This document shows, one piece after another, positions 27,236 to 36,879 of a stretch of 64,000 nt of DNA. A model generated the notes under the pieces. That model was not told the DNA's origin and made no database searches. It worked only from the letters and a program-made list of their open reading frames with translations. The DNA comes from Mesorhizobium shangrilense (GTDB lineage Bacteria > Pseudomonadota > Alphaproteobacteria > Rhizobiales > Rhizobiaceae). The stretch's first letter is position 1. Each line of letters begins with the position of its first letter. The stretch covers positions 44,716-108,715 of the forward strand of contig NZ_JBEWSZ010000012.1 of NCBI RefSeq assembly GCF_040537815.1, given 5' to 3'. Made by a program: the position numbers and the translations under genes.

Positions 27236-27294
27236 GCGCCCATCATTTGCCAGGGGCGGTTGCGCTGCCTTCGACGACCAGCATGGGCTGTAAC

Positions 27295-28059
27295 ATGTTT
27301 GACGGATACATAATCTGCGGCACGCCGAGAACCGGGAGCACTTTGCTGTGCAAGCTTCTGGCGTCGACGAGGACGGCCGGCGATCCTCACTCATTCTATC
27401 GGCGGCAGGACGTGTCGGAGTGGGCCGAAGAGTGGAATCTGCCCGCTCGCGATATGATGGGCGAGCTTGAATTCAACACGGCCTACCTCAATGCGGCAAT
27501 CAGTGCCGGCAAGGGTGGGACGGGCGTCTTCGGCCTGCGCCTGATGCGCGAAAACCTGGATGAGCTTTCAGCGATCCTCGATCAGATTTTCCCTGGACTT
27601 GCGTCAGACACGGCGCGTTTTGAAAAAGCTTTTGGTCGCATGCTCTACATACACCTCTCGCGTGAAGACAAGCTTGCGCAGGCCATTTCCCTGATCAAGG
27701 CGCAGCAGACCGGTCTCTGGCACATCGCTCCCGATGGCTCCGAGATCGAGAGGGTAGGACCGGCGCAAGAACCCCAATATGATTTCGAGCGGATCAAAGG
27801 TGAACTCGCCGAACTCGAAGCCTATGATGCGGCCTGGAACGTTTGGTTCGCAGCGCAAGGCCTAACCCCGCTGCGAATTGGCTATGAGCGTCTTTCCGCC
27901 GACCCGGCGGCGACATTGCTGGGCATCTGCGAGGTCCTCGGCGTTCAGCCCCCGAATGCCGAAGATGTGCGGCCGGGCGTTGCAAAGCTCGCCGACGAGA
28001 CAAGCCTCGACTGGATGCGCCGCTATTGTTCGGATGCGCCTGTCCGAAGCTCTGAGTAG
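27295..28059 (+). CDS. Stf0-like sulfotransferase
   Basis: The 254-aa protein begins YIICGTPRTGSTLLCKLL, the 5'-phosphosulfate-binding loop of PAPS-dependent sulfotransferases, and its layout matches the Stf0 family. The typed enzyme sulfates trehalose for mycobacterial sulfolipid; rhizobial relatives may modify other glycans. A second conserved region (LYIHLSREDKLAQAISLIKA near residues 117-136) fits the 3'-phosphate loop. ATG 27295 is chosen; 27283 is also possible, and the frame is open to 27199 through the preceding pseudogene. Confidence 0.8.
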   Translation: MFDGYIICGTPRTGSTLLCKLLASTRTAGDPHSFYRRQDVSEWAEEWNLPARDMMGELEFNTAYLNAAISAGKGGTGVFGLRLMRENLDELSAILDQIFPGLASDTARFEKAFGRMLYIHLSREDKLAQAISLIKAQQTGLWHIAPDGSEIERVGPAQEPQYDFERIKGELAELEAYDAAWNVWFAAQGLTPLRIGYERLSADPAATLLGICEVLGVQPPNAEDVRPGVAKLADETSLDWMRRYCSDAPVRSSE

Positions 28060-28062
28060 GGG

Positions 28063-30402
28063 CTAAGCCGTCTTGGCCACCACCACCGTCTCGCTCAGCC
28101 AGGTGCCGATCTTCGTCCCCAGGCGGTCCGGGGAAACCGGCTTCGGCAGATAGTCATCCATGCCGGCCTCGAGGCATTTGTCGCGGTCGCCCTTCAAGGC
28201 ATGCGCGGTGACGCCGATGATCGGTATGTGGCTGCCTGTCGTGGCCTCCATGGTCCGGATAGCGCGCGTCGCTTCGTAGCCGTTCATCTCGGGCATCGAG
28301 ACATCCATCAGGATCAGCTTGGGTCGCAGCGCCCGGTACATTTCGACCGCGGTGCGGCCATTGCCGGCGATGCGGTAGCTCAAGCCCAGCCCATTGAGGA
28401 TCTGGCCGAAGACCAGCTGGTTCACGTCATTGTCCTCGGCGATGAGGATGTCGATCGGGCCATTGGGCGTCACCGTTGATTCCGGTGCGGTGGAGACCGG
28501 CATGGCAGGGCCGCGAATGACGGTGAAGGCCGGCACCGACGGTTGGGCAACGGCGACCGGTTCGCGAACGAACTGTGCCTTGCTGCCTTGCGCGCGGGCC
28601 TTCTGTATCACGGAGATGACCGTGCCAAGCAGCACGGCCGAGCGCGCCGGCTTGGTCAGGTGCGCCGATATGCCGTAATCGATGATCATCCGACCGAAAT
28701 CAACCTGATCGACCGACGTCAAAAGCACGACCGGAATGATGTTCAGCCGACTGTCGGCGGCGATGGCTCTGGCGACATCGGCGCCGTTCATGCCGGGCAT
28801 TTGATAGTCGAGGATGATGCAGTCGACCGCCGCACCCAACTGGAAGGCGCGGTCGAGGAAAGCCAGGCCGACAGCGCCGCTTTCGGCGGCGGCGCAGTCG
28901 AAGCTCCAGCTTCGGAGCTGTTCGAGCAGGATTTCGCGGTTGACCGGATTGTCGTCGATGACCAGCACGCGTGCGCCGGTGACATCGACCGGCACGATCT
29001 CGTCGCGTTGCTGGGCCTGGTGCGCGGGCAGCGGCACGGCAAACCAGAACACCGAGCCGCGGCCGATCTCGCTCTCGACGCCGATCTTGCCGCCCATCAG
29101 GTCGACGAGGCGTGCGGCGATCGCAAGGCCAAGACCGGTACCTTCATGGCGGCGTGTCGAGGAACCGTCGACCTGGGCAAACTTCTCGAACACGTTCTGC
29201 AGCTTTTCGGCCGGGATGCCGATGCCGGTGTCCTCGACCCGGACCTTGAGCTGAACAACGCCATCGATGATATCGCCGCCGACATCGATCAGGACATGGC
29301 CTTTTTCGGTGAATTTCACCGCATTGCCAAGCAGGTTGGTGATGATCTGCCGGAACCGCCCGGCGTCGCCGACGACAAAGGCGGGCAGACGCGGGTCAAC
29401 GCGGACGATCAGTTCCAGGTTCTTCTCGGCAACGCGCGCCGACACCAGGGTCGCCACGTCCTCGACCGCTTCGGAAAGGCGGAAGGGCGCCGGGTCCAGC
29501 GTCAGCTGGCCGGCATTGATTTTCGAAAAATCGAGGATGTCGTTGATGATGGTCAACAGCGCATTGCCGGACTTGACGATGACATCGGTGAAGGTCTTCT
29601 GGCGCGGCGTAAGCTCGGTCTTGGCAAGCAGTTCCGCCATGCCCAGCACGCCGTTCATCGGGGTGCGGATCTCATGGCTCATATTGGCCAGGAATTCCGA
29701 TTTGGCGCGGTCGGCTGCCTCGGCCTTGAACAGCGACGCCGCGGATTCGGTGAAGGCACGCCGGATCGCCTTTTCCATCGGGCGGAAGATCCAGAAGGCG
29801 ACGATGGCGAGCACGGCGAACAACAGCCCGCTTGCCCACAAGAGCAGCCTGTCGCTGGCGGCATCGGCCAGATGGCGCTCGTCGTCCATGGCGGTGCGGA
29901 CACGGACAAGCATGGGCTGTGCAACCAGGTCGTTCTGGTTGCGGATCTCGCGATAACTCCACTCGTCGGCCTTTTGTGCCACCGACATACGGTTGAAATT
30001 GCGCACCATGTCGCGCGGCGACCAGAACAGGTCGCCGTTGACGGACGCGGAATCGAGCTCGTCTACGGTCTGCTTCGAGAGGCGCGGCCGGATCGCGGCG
30101 ATCTGGGCATCGAGTGCATCGATGTCGCCGGTCAGGCGCTCCGAATGGCCACGCGCCGATGTGGCGAGCGCGTCACGCGTTTCCGTCTGCCAGGCGGTGC
30201 CGGTCGTTTCGGCGAAACTTGTCGCGTTGCGCAAGTCGCGCGTGAAGACGACGAGGTTGCTGCTCACGGACTCGATGTCGCGACGAAAGGAATTCACCCG
30301 ATCCAGCGCAACCATGATCGCGGCGGAGGCGAGTGCGAAAATCAACAGTCCTGAAAGGTAGCGAATCCGGATCGACCGGATAAAGGAAGAATATTCCGGC
30401 AT
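28063..30402 (-). CDS. Hybrid sensor histidine kinase with two receiver domains
   Basis: A 779-aa membrane protein. Two helices (about 12-33 and 187-207) bracket a ~150-residue periplasmic helical sensor. Then come HisKA with phospho-acceptor His243 ([12 protein letters not shown]), HATPase with [14 protein letters not shown] and GTGLGL boxes (about 345-455), a first receiver with Asp532 and a second with Asp700. This BarA/ArcB-like layout points to a phosphorelay needing a separate Hpt protein; none is encoded nearby. I used the ATG at 30402; a GTG at 30417 is in frame. Signal unknown. Confidence 0.93.
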   Translation of the reverse strand: MPEYSSFIRSIRIRYLSGLLIFALASAAIMVALDRVNSFRRDIESVSSNLVVFTRDLRNATSFAETTGTAWQTETRDALATSARGHSERLTGDIDALDAQIAAIRPRLSKQTVDELDSASVNGDLFWSPRDMVRNFNRMSVAQKADEWSYREIRNQNDLVAQPMLVRVRTAMDDERHLADAASDRLLLWASGLLFAVLAIVAFWIFRPMEKAIRRAFTESAASLFKAEAADRAKSEFLANMSHEIRTPMNGVLGMAELLAKTELTPRQKTFTDVIVKSGNALLTIINDILDFSKINAGQLTLDPAPFRLSEAVEDVATLVSARVAEKNLELIVRVDPRLPAFVVGDAGRFRQIITNLLGNAVKFTEKGHVLIDVGGDIIDGVVQLKVRVEDTGIGIPAEKLQNVFEKFAQVDGSSTRRHEGTGLGLAIAARLVDLMGGKIGVESEIGRGSVFWFAVPLPAHQAQQRDEIVPVDVTGARVLVIDDNPVNREILLEQLRSWSFDCAAAESGAVGLAFLDRAFQLGAAVDCIILDYQMPGMNGADVARAIAADSRLNIIPVVLLTSVDQVDFGRMIIDYGISAHLTKPARSAVLLGTVISVIQKARAQGSKAQFVREPVAVAQPSVPAFTVIRGPAMPVSTAPESTVTPNGPIDILIAEDNDVNQLVFGQILNGLGLSYRIAGNGRTAVEMYRALRPKLILMDVSMPEMNGYEATRAIRTMEATTGSHIPIIGVTAHALKGDRDKCLEAGMDDYLPKPVSPDRLGTKIGTWLSETVVVAKTA

Positions 30403-30422
30403 GCGCAACCCCAACACATACG

Positions 30423-30438
30423 CATCATTTTAATGATG
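30423..30438. promoter_or_regulatory. Dyad upstream of the hybrid kinase gene
   Basis: CATCATT-TT-AATGATG, perfect 7-bp arms, in an AT-rich 87-base spacer just before the kinase start. It could be an operator or part of the promoter. Confidence 0.35.
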
Positions 30439-30489
30439 GGGATTACGCTTCATTTACATTAAAATTTCGTTCGTGGAGCAAAGCCGCCC

Positions 30490-31407
30490 TTAGTTGCTGC
30501 GGACTGCCACGAATTTGGCGGCTTCCTTCAGAAGTGCCGCGCGTTCGCCATAGGGCTCGAGCAAGGCATGGGCCTGATCGACGAGGCCCTGGAGCTGGCT
30601 TCGCGCCCAGGTCGCGCCATGCAGCGCCACCAGCGTCGCCTTGCCGGCCGCCGCATCCTTGCCGGTCGCCTTGCCCATCTGGCTCGCATTGGCCGTCAGG
30701 TCGAGCAGGTCGTCGGCAAGCTGGAAGGCAAGCCCGATCGCCGAGCCGAACTCGGCCAGCCGCTCGCGGTCTTGCGCCGGGGCGCCGGCGACAATCGCAC
30801 CCGCTTCGCAGGCAAAGCGGATCAACGCGCCTGTCTTCATTGCCTGAAGGCGGATGATGCCGGCCTCATCAGGCCGGTTTCGTTCGGCTTCGAGGTCGAG
30901 CATCTGGCCGCCGACCATGCCGCCGACGCCGGCGGCGCGGGAAAGCGCCAGCATCAACGCCACCTTTCGATCCGGCGGCAGCACGGTCGCTTCGTCGGCG
31001 AGGATGTCGAAGGCCAGTGTCAGCAGGGCATCGCCGGCAAGAATGGCCGTCGCCTCGTCGAAGGCCTTGTGCACGGTCGGCTGGCCACGGCGCAGGTCGT
31101 CGTCGTCCATGGCCGGCAGATCGTCATGGATCAGCGAATAGCAATGCATGCATTCAAGGGCTGTCGCCACGCGCCAAGCTGCCTCGCCATCGGCGGAAAA
31201 CAACGCGGCGCTCTCCATGACAAGGAAGGGGCGCAGGCGCTTGCCGCCATTCAGCACACCGTGGCGCATCGCCGCCATCAAACGTTCCGGCCGCGCGATT
31301 TCGCCGGCAAGCGCGCGTCCATCGAGGATTTGGCGCAGTTGCGCCTCGATCGCGGCCGCGTGCTCGACAAGGATCGTTTCGAACGCCATTTGATCGTCTT
31401 TCGTCAT
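30490..31407 (-). CDS. ispA: Short-chain polyprenyl diphosphate synthase (farnesyl/geranylgeranyl type)
   Basis: The 305-aa enzyme condenses isopentenyl diphosphate with allylic diphosphates. The first aspartate-rich motif is DDLPAMDDD (from Asp95), with the extra residues typical of bacterial FPP synthases, after GGKRLRP; the second is QLADDLLD. Length and motif fit IspA, though geranylgeranyl synthase cannot be excluded. ATG 31407 is chosen; 31389 is possible, and the frame is open to 31452. It is divergent from mtgA. Confidence 0.92.
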   Translation of the reverse strand: MTKDDQMAFETILVEHAAAIEAQLRQILDGRALAGEIARPERLMAAMRHGVLNGGKRLRPFLVMESAALFSADGEAAWRVATALECMHCYSLIHDDLPAMDDDDLRRGQPTVHKAFDEATAILAGDALLTLAFDILADEATVLPPDRKVALMLALSRAAGVGGMVGGQMLDLEAERNRPDEAGIIRLQAMKTGALIRFACEAGAIVAGAPAQDRERLAEFGSAIGLAFQLADDLLDLTANASQMGKATGKDAAAGKATLVALHGATWARSQLQGLVDQAHALLEPYGERAALLKEAAKFVAVRSN

Positions 31408-31536
31408 GGCCGGGACGGGTAGCCGACACTCAGACATTGCGCAAGAAGCCAAGCGCCATTATGCCGGGAGGGGGAGTAGCACGGGTTGGGCGGCTTGACG
31501 GAACCGATCGTCGATCACGAAACCGAAGGGCTGGAC

Positions 31537-32247
31537 ATGGCGGGGAGACCGAAAGGCGGCAACCGCATCGGTCTCAAACGCTGGGTCCGGCGCGGCATTG
31601 CCGTACTCTTCGTGATGGCGCTGATCCCGGCGGTGCTGACCTTCCTCTATCTGCCATCGTTCGTGCATCCGGTTTCGACGCTGATGCTGAAGGATCTGGC
31701 GACGTTTTCAGGCTACGACCGCCGCTGGGTTTCGATCGACGACGTGGCGCCGGTGCTGGCGCATTCGGTCATCATGTCGGAAGACGGGCAGTTCTGCTTC
31801 CATCGCGGCGTCGACCTTGGTGAATTGAAGGGCGTGGTCGACGACGCGCTCGCCGGCGAGGCCACGCGCGGCGCGTCGACCATCACCATGCAGACCGTGA
31901 AGAACCTCTTTCTGTGGTCTCGGCCGCTGGGCACGGTTCGAAAGGTCGTCGAACTGCCGCTGGCCGTCTATTTCGATGCCGTCATGTCGAAACGGCGCAT
32001 CATGGAAATCTATCTCAATATCGCCGAATGGGGGCCGGGCATCTATGGCATCGAGGCCGCCGCCCAGCATCATTTCGGAATTTCGGCCAAACAGCTGTCA
32101 CGGCGGCAGGCGGCGCTGCTGGCCGTCACCTTGCCCAACCCGATCGAACGCAATCCGGCAAAGCCGGGACCGGGCCTCAAACGGCTCGCCAACCTGATCG
32201 AGCGGCGGGCGGGCCGGTCCGGCGCCTATGTCGGTTGTCTCCAGTAG
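31537..32247 (+). CDS. mtgA: Monofunctional peptidoglycan glycosyltransferase
   Basis: A 236-aa GT51 enzyme that polymerises lipid II into glycan strands. One N-terminal membrane helix (about residues 20-42) precedes the catalytic domain with [13 protein letters not shown] holding the catalytic Glu, [16 protein letters not shown], and [20 protein letters not shown]. No transpeptidase domain follows. The ATG at 31537 has GAAGGG upstream; an earlier TTG (31486) is less likely. Confidence 0.95.
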   Translation: MAGRPKGGNRIGLKRWVRRGIAVLFVMALIPAVLTFLYLPSFVHPVSTLMLKDLATFSGYDRRWVSIDDVAPVLAHSVIMSEDGQFCFHRGVDLGELKGVVDDALAGEATRGASTITMQTVKNLFLWSRPLGTVRKVVELPLAVYFDAVMSKRRIMEIYLNIAEWGPGIYGIEAAAQHHFGISAKQLSRRQAALLAVTLPNPIERNPAKPGPGLKRLANLIERRAGRSGAYVGCLQ

Positions 32248-32390
32248 CCAACTCAAAAAAATTCGCGGTAGTGCTGGCCAAAACGGCACAGGGCGTGTAT
32301 AGGCACCCGACTTTCTCAGATTCCGGCCCCTGAAACGGCCCTTTCACGAGGGCAGGCGGGGCTTTTTTGACCATGTAGTGGAGCATATCC

Positions 32391-32573
32391 ATGGCCGTTC
32401 CGAAACGAAAAACCTCTCCGTCCAAGCGCGGCATGCGCCGCTCGGCCGACGCCCTCAAGGCCCCGACCTATGTCGAGGACAAGAATTCCGGCGAAATGCG
32501 CCGCCCGCACCACATCGACCTGAAGACCGGCATGTATCGCGGCCGTCAGGTGTTGACGCCCAAGGAAAGCTGA
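32391..32573 (+). CDS. rpmF: 50S ribosomal protein L32
   Basis: The 60-aa basic protein opens [18 protein letters not shown] and ends VLTPKES, the standard alphaproteobacterial L32 without zinc-binding Cys pairs. It is followed 28 bases later by a strong terminator, so it is probably monocistronic. Confidence 0.98.
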   Translation: MAVPKRKTSPSKRGMRRSADALKAPTYVEDKNSGEMRRPHHIDLKTGMYRGRQVLTPKES

Positions 32574-32601
32574 GACCAGCTTCTTCCAAGTCCTGAATTG
32601 T

Positions 32602-32630
32602 AAAAAGACCGGCCAGTGGCCGGTCTTTTT
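32602..32630 (+). terminator. Rho-independent terminator of rpmF
   Basis: Perfect 13-bp arms AAAAAGACCGGCC and GGCCGGTCTTTTT around a three-base loop, ending in five T. Confidence 0.95.
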
Positions 32631-32956
32631 GCGTTTTTCAGCCGGATGGCACACTTCTCGAAGCGCAGGCCGCCATTGCCGGCATCCTTCCAGGCCCTGA
32701 TCCTTGATCGACCGTGACGCTGTTTCAGCGCGCAGGTACCCCTCCAGGCTGGCCTGACGCCTGGAACGCGGGATCATCGCTGCCTCATCTCCTTCAATGC
32801 GACGTCTTCCATGAACCAAGCGGGCATTCCGGGATCGCTCGCGATGACCGGGCTTCCCCGCGCTCGATGTTTTTCGGCGCATGTGGGATTGTCATGAATG
32901 GTTTCTTATGCAATTTTCAAATTCATAGTCGTTAATCGACATGAATGAGGGAATAT
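32631..32956. other. 326-base intergenic region without a supported gene
   Basis: Open frames cross it on both strands but none has recognisable protein features or a good start. The last ~60 bases before the Lrp gene are AT-rich and probably hold its promoter. Confidence 0.4.
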
Positions 32957-33451
32957 ATGTGGGATTTCGTCAGCACGAGTGATCTGGACGATACCGAACA
33001 AGCGGTGCTTTCCCAACTCAAGGTCGACGGACGGATGTCGAGCGTCGATATCGCCAAGCGCATCGGCGTGACCGAAGCGACCGTGCGGCGAAAAATGGCC
33101 CGTGTGCTGGAAGATCCGGATATCTGCATCCAGGCTGTCGTGCGTCCCTTGCGCAGCGATGTCGGCATCGCGGCAATCGTCGGGCTCGATGTTGACCGCG
33201 AGCACATCATCAGTGTCGCCAAAAAGCTGTCCGAGTACTCGTTCGTCGACAGCGTCTACGCCATGACCGGACCGTTCGACATCATCATCCAGCTCACCTT
33301 GCCGTCAACGACCAGCCTGCATGACTTCCTGGTCAGCGAATTGGCCAATGTTCCCGGCATCAAGGACTCGGAGAGCTACATGATCGGCCGCGTCTTCAAA
33401 CACAGCGGCCGCGCCTACCAGCACAGCAAAACCGAAGAAAAAAGAGGGTAA
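32957..33451 (+). CDS. Lrp/AsnC-family transcriptional regulator
   Basis: The 164-aa protein has an N-terminal helix-turn-helix (about residues 12-60, VDGRMSSVDIAKRIGVTEATVRRKM) and a C-terminal RAM ligand-binding domain (VGLDVDREHIISVAKKL, then VYAMTGPFDIIIQL). Lrp-type proteins sense amino acids. GAGGGA lies four bases before the ATG at 32957, so I prefer it to 32945. It ends two bases before the binding-protein gene and is therefore in the same operon as the transporter and ureohydrolase, which it probably controls. Confidence 0.92.
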   Translation: MWDFVSTSDLDDTEQAVLSQLKVDGRMSSVDIAKRIGVTEATVRRKMARVLEDPDICIQAVVRPLRSDVGIAAIVGLDVDREHIISVAKKLSEYSFVDSVYAMTGPFDIIIQLTLPSTTSLHDFLVSELANVPGIKDSESYMIGRVFKHSGRAYQHSKTEEKRG

Positions 33452-33453
33452 CA

Positions 33454-34308
33454 ATGATTGCGTTTTTCTCAGCTTCGCGCCGCCGCGTCCTGTCTCTGCT
33501 TGCCGCCGCGCCGCTCTTCCTGTCACTCGCTCCCGCTCATGCCGATGGGTTGATCGATCAGATCAAGCAGCGCGGCACCATCGTCGTTGGCACCGAGGCC
33601 GCCTTCGAACCGTTCGAGTTCGTCCGTGATGGCCAGATCGTCGGCTACAACAAGGACATCCTGGACTATGTGGTAAGCCAGTTGGGCGTGAAGCTCGACC
33701 AGCTCAACCTTCCCTTCCAGGGCCTGCTGCCGGGCCTGCTTGCCAAGAAGTTCGATCTGATGGCGACGTCTACCGGCATCAACGCCGAACGGGCGGCGAA
33801 ATACGCCTACACTCGACCGACGGGGTCGTTCGAGAACGTGATTGTCGTGCGTGCCGACGAGACCCGCATCAAGACGCCGGAAGACATTACTGGCATGGTG
33901 GTGGCGACGCAGCTTGCGTCGTCCGTGCAGCCGATCATCGAAGCCTATGACAAGGAGCTCAAGGACAAGGGTGGCAAAGGTGTCGGCGAACTGAAGCTGT
34001 TCACCTCCTTCCCCGAGACCCATGTCGCCCTGGCCTCCGGACAGGTCGACGCCATTGTCATCGCCTCGCCTTCAGCGGCGGTGCTGATGAAGAACGTTCC
34101 CGATACCTACAAGGTCGTCGGCTCGATCGGCGAATTCTCTTATCTGTCCTGGGTCTTGCGGCCGGAGGACAAGGATCTACGCGAATTCATCAACGCCAAG
34201 ATCGGCGAGCTGAAGGATAGCGGCAAGCTGAAGGAGCTGCAGCTGAAATGGTTCGGCTTCGAGATGAAGACGCCTGCTGAAGGCTATCTGCCACCCGGCG
34301 CGCTCTGA
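33454..34308 (+). CDS. ABC transporter substrate-binding protein, polar amino acid type
   Basis: A 284-aa periplasmic protein with a signal peptide ending SLAPAHA-DG and the type 3 solute-binding pattern: GTIVVGTEAAFEPFEFVRDG (about 40-59), GYNKDILDYV, and FDLMATSTGINAERAAKYAY. The ligand is probably an amino acid or guanidino compound, judging from the ureohydrolase gene downstream (inference). It is followed by a structured spacer before the permeases. Confidence 0.92.
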   Translation: MIAFFSASRRRVLSLLAAAPLFLSLAPAHADGLIDQIKQRGTIVVGTEAAFEPFEFVRDGQIVGYNKDILDYVVSQLGVKLDQLNLPFQGLLPGLLAKKFDLMATSTGINAERAAKYAYTRPTGSFENVIVVRADETRIKTPEDITGMVVATQLASSVQPIIEAYDKELKDKGGKGVGELKLFTSFPETHVALASGQVDAIVIASPSAAVLMKNVPDTYKVVGSIGEFSYLSWVLRPEDKDLREFINAKIGELKDSGKLKELQLKWFGFEMKTPAEGYLPPGAL

Positions 34309-34329
34309 ACCGTATCCGTCCTTGAACAT

Positions 34330-34391
34330 GTCTGGCGCGGCGCAGGCGATGGTTCGCAGCCTTTGCGGCAATCGCTCTCGCCACGCCAGAC
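34330..34391 (+). promoter_or_regulatory. Large stem-loop in the binding-protein/permease spacer
   Basis: Outer arms GTCTGGCG (34330-34337) and CGCCAGAC (34384-34391) pair perfectly. Inside, GCGAT (34346-34350) pairs with ATCGC (34371-34375), with a further short stem in the centre. Such structures between binding-protein and permease genes often protect the upstream message from decay and reduce downstream expression. Confidence 0.55.
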
Positions 34392-34416
34392 GATGCTTCT
34401 CCGTTCGAGTTGAAAA

Positions 34417-35076
34417 ATGTTCCATTTTTCAAAAACGCTGGCCTTCCTGCCGCAATTCCTGACCGGTGCCTGCATCACGCTCGGTGTCTCGGCGCTGGGG
34501 TTCCTGGTCGGCACGGTGATCGGCTTCGGCTTGCTCGCTTGCGGTCGATCACGCTGGCGCGTGGTTCGCTGGATCGGCGCGCTCTACACCAGTTTCATTC
34601 GCGGCACGCCGCTGATCGTGCAGATTTTCGTTGTCTATTATGTGCTGCCGGGTCTTGTCGGAATTGATCTGCCGCCGCTGCTGGCGGGCGTGCTGGCGCT
34701 CAGCTTCAACAGCGCTGCCTTCGTCGCCGAGATTCTGCGCGCCGGGCTGACACGCATTCCCGCCGGCCAATACGAAGCGGCCAAGGCGCTTGGCCTGAAA
34801 CCCGTGGTGATCTGGTTCAAGGTCATCATGCCGCAGCTGTTCCGGGCCATCATCCCGCCGATGGTCAACGAGTTCACCATGCTGGTGAAAGCGTCATCCA
34901 TCCTCTCCGTGATTGCCGTGGTCGAACTGACCCGCACCGCGCAGAACATCATGAACGTCACCTACCGGCCGGTCGAGGCCTTCTGCATGGCGGCGGTGCT
35001 GTATTTCATCGTGCTGTTCTCCTGCAGCCTGCTGACCAGGCACCTGGAACGCAAGGCGCAGGGAGCACGCGCATGA
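34417..35076 (+). CDS. ABC transporter permease, polar amino acid type
   Basis: A 219-aa membrane protein with about five helices and the EAA loop (PAGQYEAAKALGLKPVVIW near residues 117-135). It pairs with the next permease, whose start overlaps its stop (ATGA). Confidence 0.94.
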   Translation: MFHFSKTLAFLPQFLTGACITLGVSALGFLVGTVIGFGLLACGRSRWRVVRWIGALYTSFIRGTPLIVQIFVVYYVLPGLVGIDLPPLLAGVLALSFNSAAFVAEILRAGLTRIPAGQYEAAKALGLKPVVIWFKVIMPQLFRAIIPPMVNEFTMLVKASSILSVIAVVELTRTAQNIMNVTYRPVEAFCMAAVLYFIVLFSCSLLTRHLERKAQGARA

Positions 35077-35747
35077 CGTTCGATTTTTCCGTCATCCTGG
35101 ACAATTGGCAGATACTCGCCAAGGGCTTCGGCAATACGGTGCTGATGTGCGCCGTGTCGCTGCCGCTCGGCTTCGCGCTCGGCGTCGTGCTGGCGCTGGT
35201 CAGGCTGCGGGGCGGGCGGCTGTCGGCGGCTATCGTCTCGGCCTATGTTGAAATCTTCCGCAACATCCCGTTCCTGATCCAGATTTTCCTCTTGTTCTAC
35301 GCCTTGCCGATGTTCGGCATCCGGCTTTCGCCGGTGGTGGTTTCGATCGGCGCGCTGTCGGCCTATGCCAGCGCCTATTCGGCCGAGATCATCAGGGGGG
35401 CGATCCAGTCCATCTCGCGTGGGCAGGTCGAGGCAGGCTATGCGCTCGGGCTGCGCTACCTCACCATCTTTCGCAAGATCCTTGTGCCGCAGGTGCTCGG
35501 CTATATCCTGCCCGCGGCCACCAATCTCACAATCACGCTGATCAAGGAATCGGCGATCCTGTCGGCGATCACGGTTCCCGAGCTCACCTATATGGCTCAG
35601 AACGTCATCGGCCGCACCTTCTCGCCGGTGGAGATCTTCACCGCCATTGCATTGCTGTACTGGGGGCTGACCGCCCTTGTCGCGGCAATCTCGCGCAGCC
35701 TGGAGCACAGGTTGCAGCCCCATCTCGCGGCCCGCCGTGGCGCCTGA
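35073..35747 (+). CDS. ABC transporter permease, polar amino acid type
   Basis: A 224-aa permease with about five helices and an EAA loop (SRGQVEAGYALGLRYLTIF, about 113-131). It is coupled to the preceding permease by a four-base overlap. No ATP-binding subunit follows: the next gene is a ureohydrolase, so the transporter must borrow an ATPase encoded elsewhere. Confidence 0.94.
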   Translation: MTFDFSVILDNWQILAKGFGNTVLMCAVSLPLGFALGVVLALVRLRGGRLSAAIVSAYVEIFRNIPFLIQIFLLFYALPMFGIRLSPVVVSIGALSAYASAYSAEIIRGAIQSISRGQVEAGYALGLRYLTIFRKILVPQVLGYILPAATNLTITLIKESAILSAITVPELTYMAQNVIGRTFSPVEIFTAIALLYWGLTALVAAISRSLEHRLQPHLAARRGA

Positions 35748-35776
35748 TCCAAAACTTTCAATACAGAGGAGACCCC

Positions 35777-36730
35777 ATGTCCAAGCTCACCACCGCGCCG
35801 CGCGATGTGTTCCAGACATTCATGAACTTTCCGCTGGTCGAGGATCTCGACACGCTGAAGGCTGACGTCGCCATTATCGGCATGCCTTATGGAGACCCCT
35901 ACACAATCGACGAGCTGATCAACGACCAGACCAACGCGCCGACAGCGGTGCGGCGCGCCTCGCAGCGTATCAGCCAGGCGCTGGACCGCTATGATTTCGA
36001 CATTGGCGGACCGGTCTTCGACGGCCAGGACATCAAGGTTGTCGATGTCGGCGACGTGCCCGGCGCGGCGGCCGATCATGTCGGGCACTACAAACGGGCC
36101 GAAGCCGCGATCCGCAAGATCCGCGCTGCCGGCGCACTGCCGATCACCATAGGCGGCGATCACGGCATTCCGATCCCGATCTTCCGGGCCCTTGACGGCG
36201 AGGGCCCGGTCACCCTGGTGCAGCTCGACGCCCATCTCGACTGGCGTGACAACGTCAACGGCGTCAAGGAGGGCTATTCCAGCACCATCCGCCGAGCCTC
36301 GGAAATGGCGCATATCAAGGACATCTTCCAGGTCGGCGTGCGCGGCCAGGGCAGCGCGCGCGCGGAAGAGGTGGCAGCCGCCCACGCTTACGGCGCCAAC
36401 ATCATAACCACCAATGAATGGCAGGACATCGGCACCGCGGCCCTGCTCAAGCGCATCCCCGATGGCGGTCGCTATTACCTCACCATCGATGCCGACGGGC
36501 TTGATCCGGCGGTCATGCCGGCTGTCGCCGGCCCACAGCCGGGCGGGGTCACCTATCGCCAGACGATCGACCTGATCAAGGGACTGTTCGCCAAGGGTAA
36601 GGTGGTCGGCGTCGATATCGTCGAGATCACTCCGGCGCGCGATGTCAACGAGATCACCTCGATCACCGCTGGCCATATCATCCTCAACGTCATTGGCGCC
36701 GCGGTGCGGGCGGGGCAGTTCAAGCGCTGA
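35777..36730 (+). CDS. Ureohydrolase (agmatinase/guanidino-acid hydrolase family)
   Basis: The 317-aa metalloenzyme belongs to the arginase/agmatinase family, which splits guanidino compounds into urea and an amine. The dimanganese ligands are in place: His129 in GGDHG, Asp151/His153/Asp155 in DAHLDWRD, Asp238/Asp240 in TIDADGLDP. The DAHLDWRD and PAVAGPQPGG stretches differ from the common agmatinase forms (DAHTD, APGTGTPxPGG), so the substrate may be a different guanidino compound. AGAGGAGA precedes the ATG. Its operon holds an amino-acid-type transporter and an Lrp regulator, suggesting uptake and breakdown of one compound. Confidence 0.88.
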   Translation: MSKLTTAPRDVFQTFMNFPLVEDLDTLKADVAIIGMPYGDPYTIDELINDQTNAPTAVRRASQRISQALDRYDFDIGGPVFDGQDIKVVDVGDVPGAAADHVGHYKRAEAAIRKIRAAGALPITIGGDHGIPIPIFRALDGEGPVTLVQLDAHLDWRDNVNGVKEGYSSTIRRASEMAHIKDIFQVGVRGQGSARAEEVAAAHAYGANIITTNEWQDIGTAALLKRIPDGGRYYLTIDADGLDPAVMPAVAGPQPGGVTYRQTIDLIKGLFAKGKVVGVDIVEITPARDVNEITSITAGHIILNVIGAAVRAGQFKR

Positions 36731-36879
36731 GTTCAGAGGATCGCGTGGCGGTCGGGAGCAATTCCGGCCGCCATGCGGTTTCACGCGGTCTTTGTTCGTG
36801 TTGTCGCGCCTCTGCGAAAATTCTTGACGGCGGGCGCGTGCCGCATTCTACAGAAGGGTGCCCAAACCGGAGACGTCAG

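Noticed and set aside
32316..32882. 188-aa minus-strand frame over rpmF and the downstream spacer
   Set aside because: It crosses the rpmF gene and its terminator, has no good start and no family pattern.
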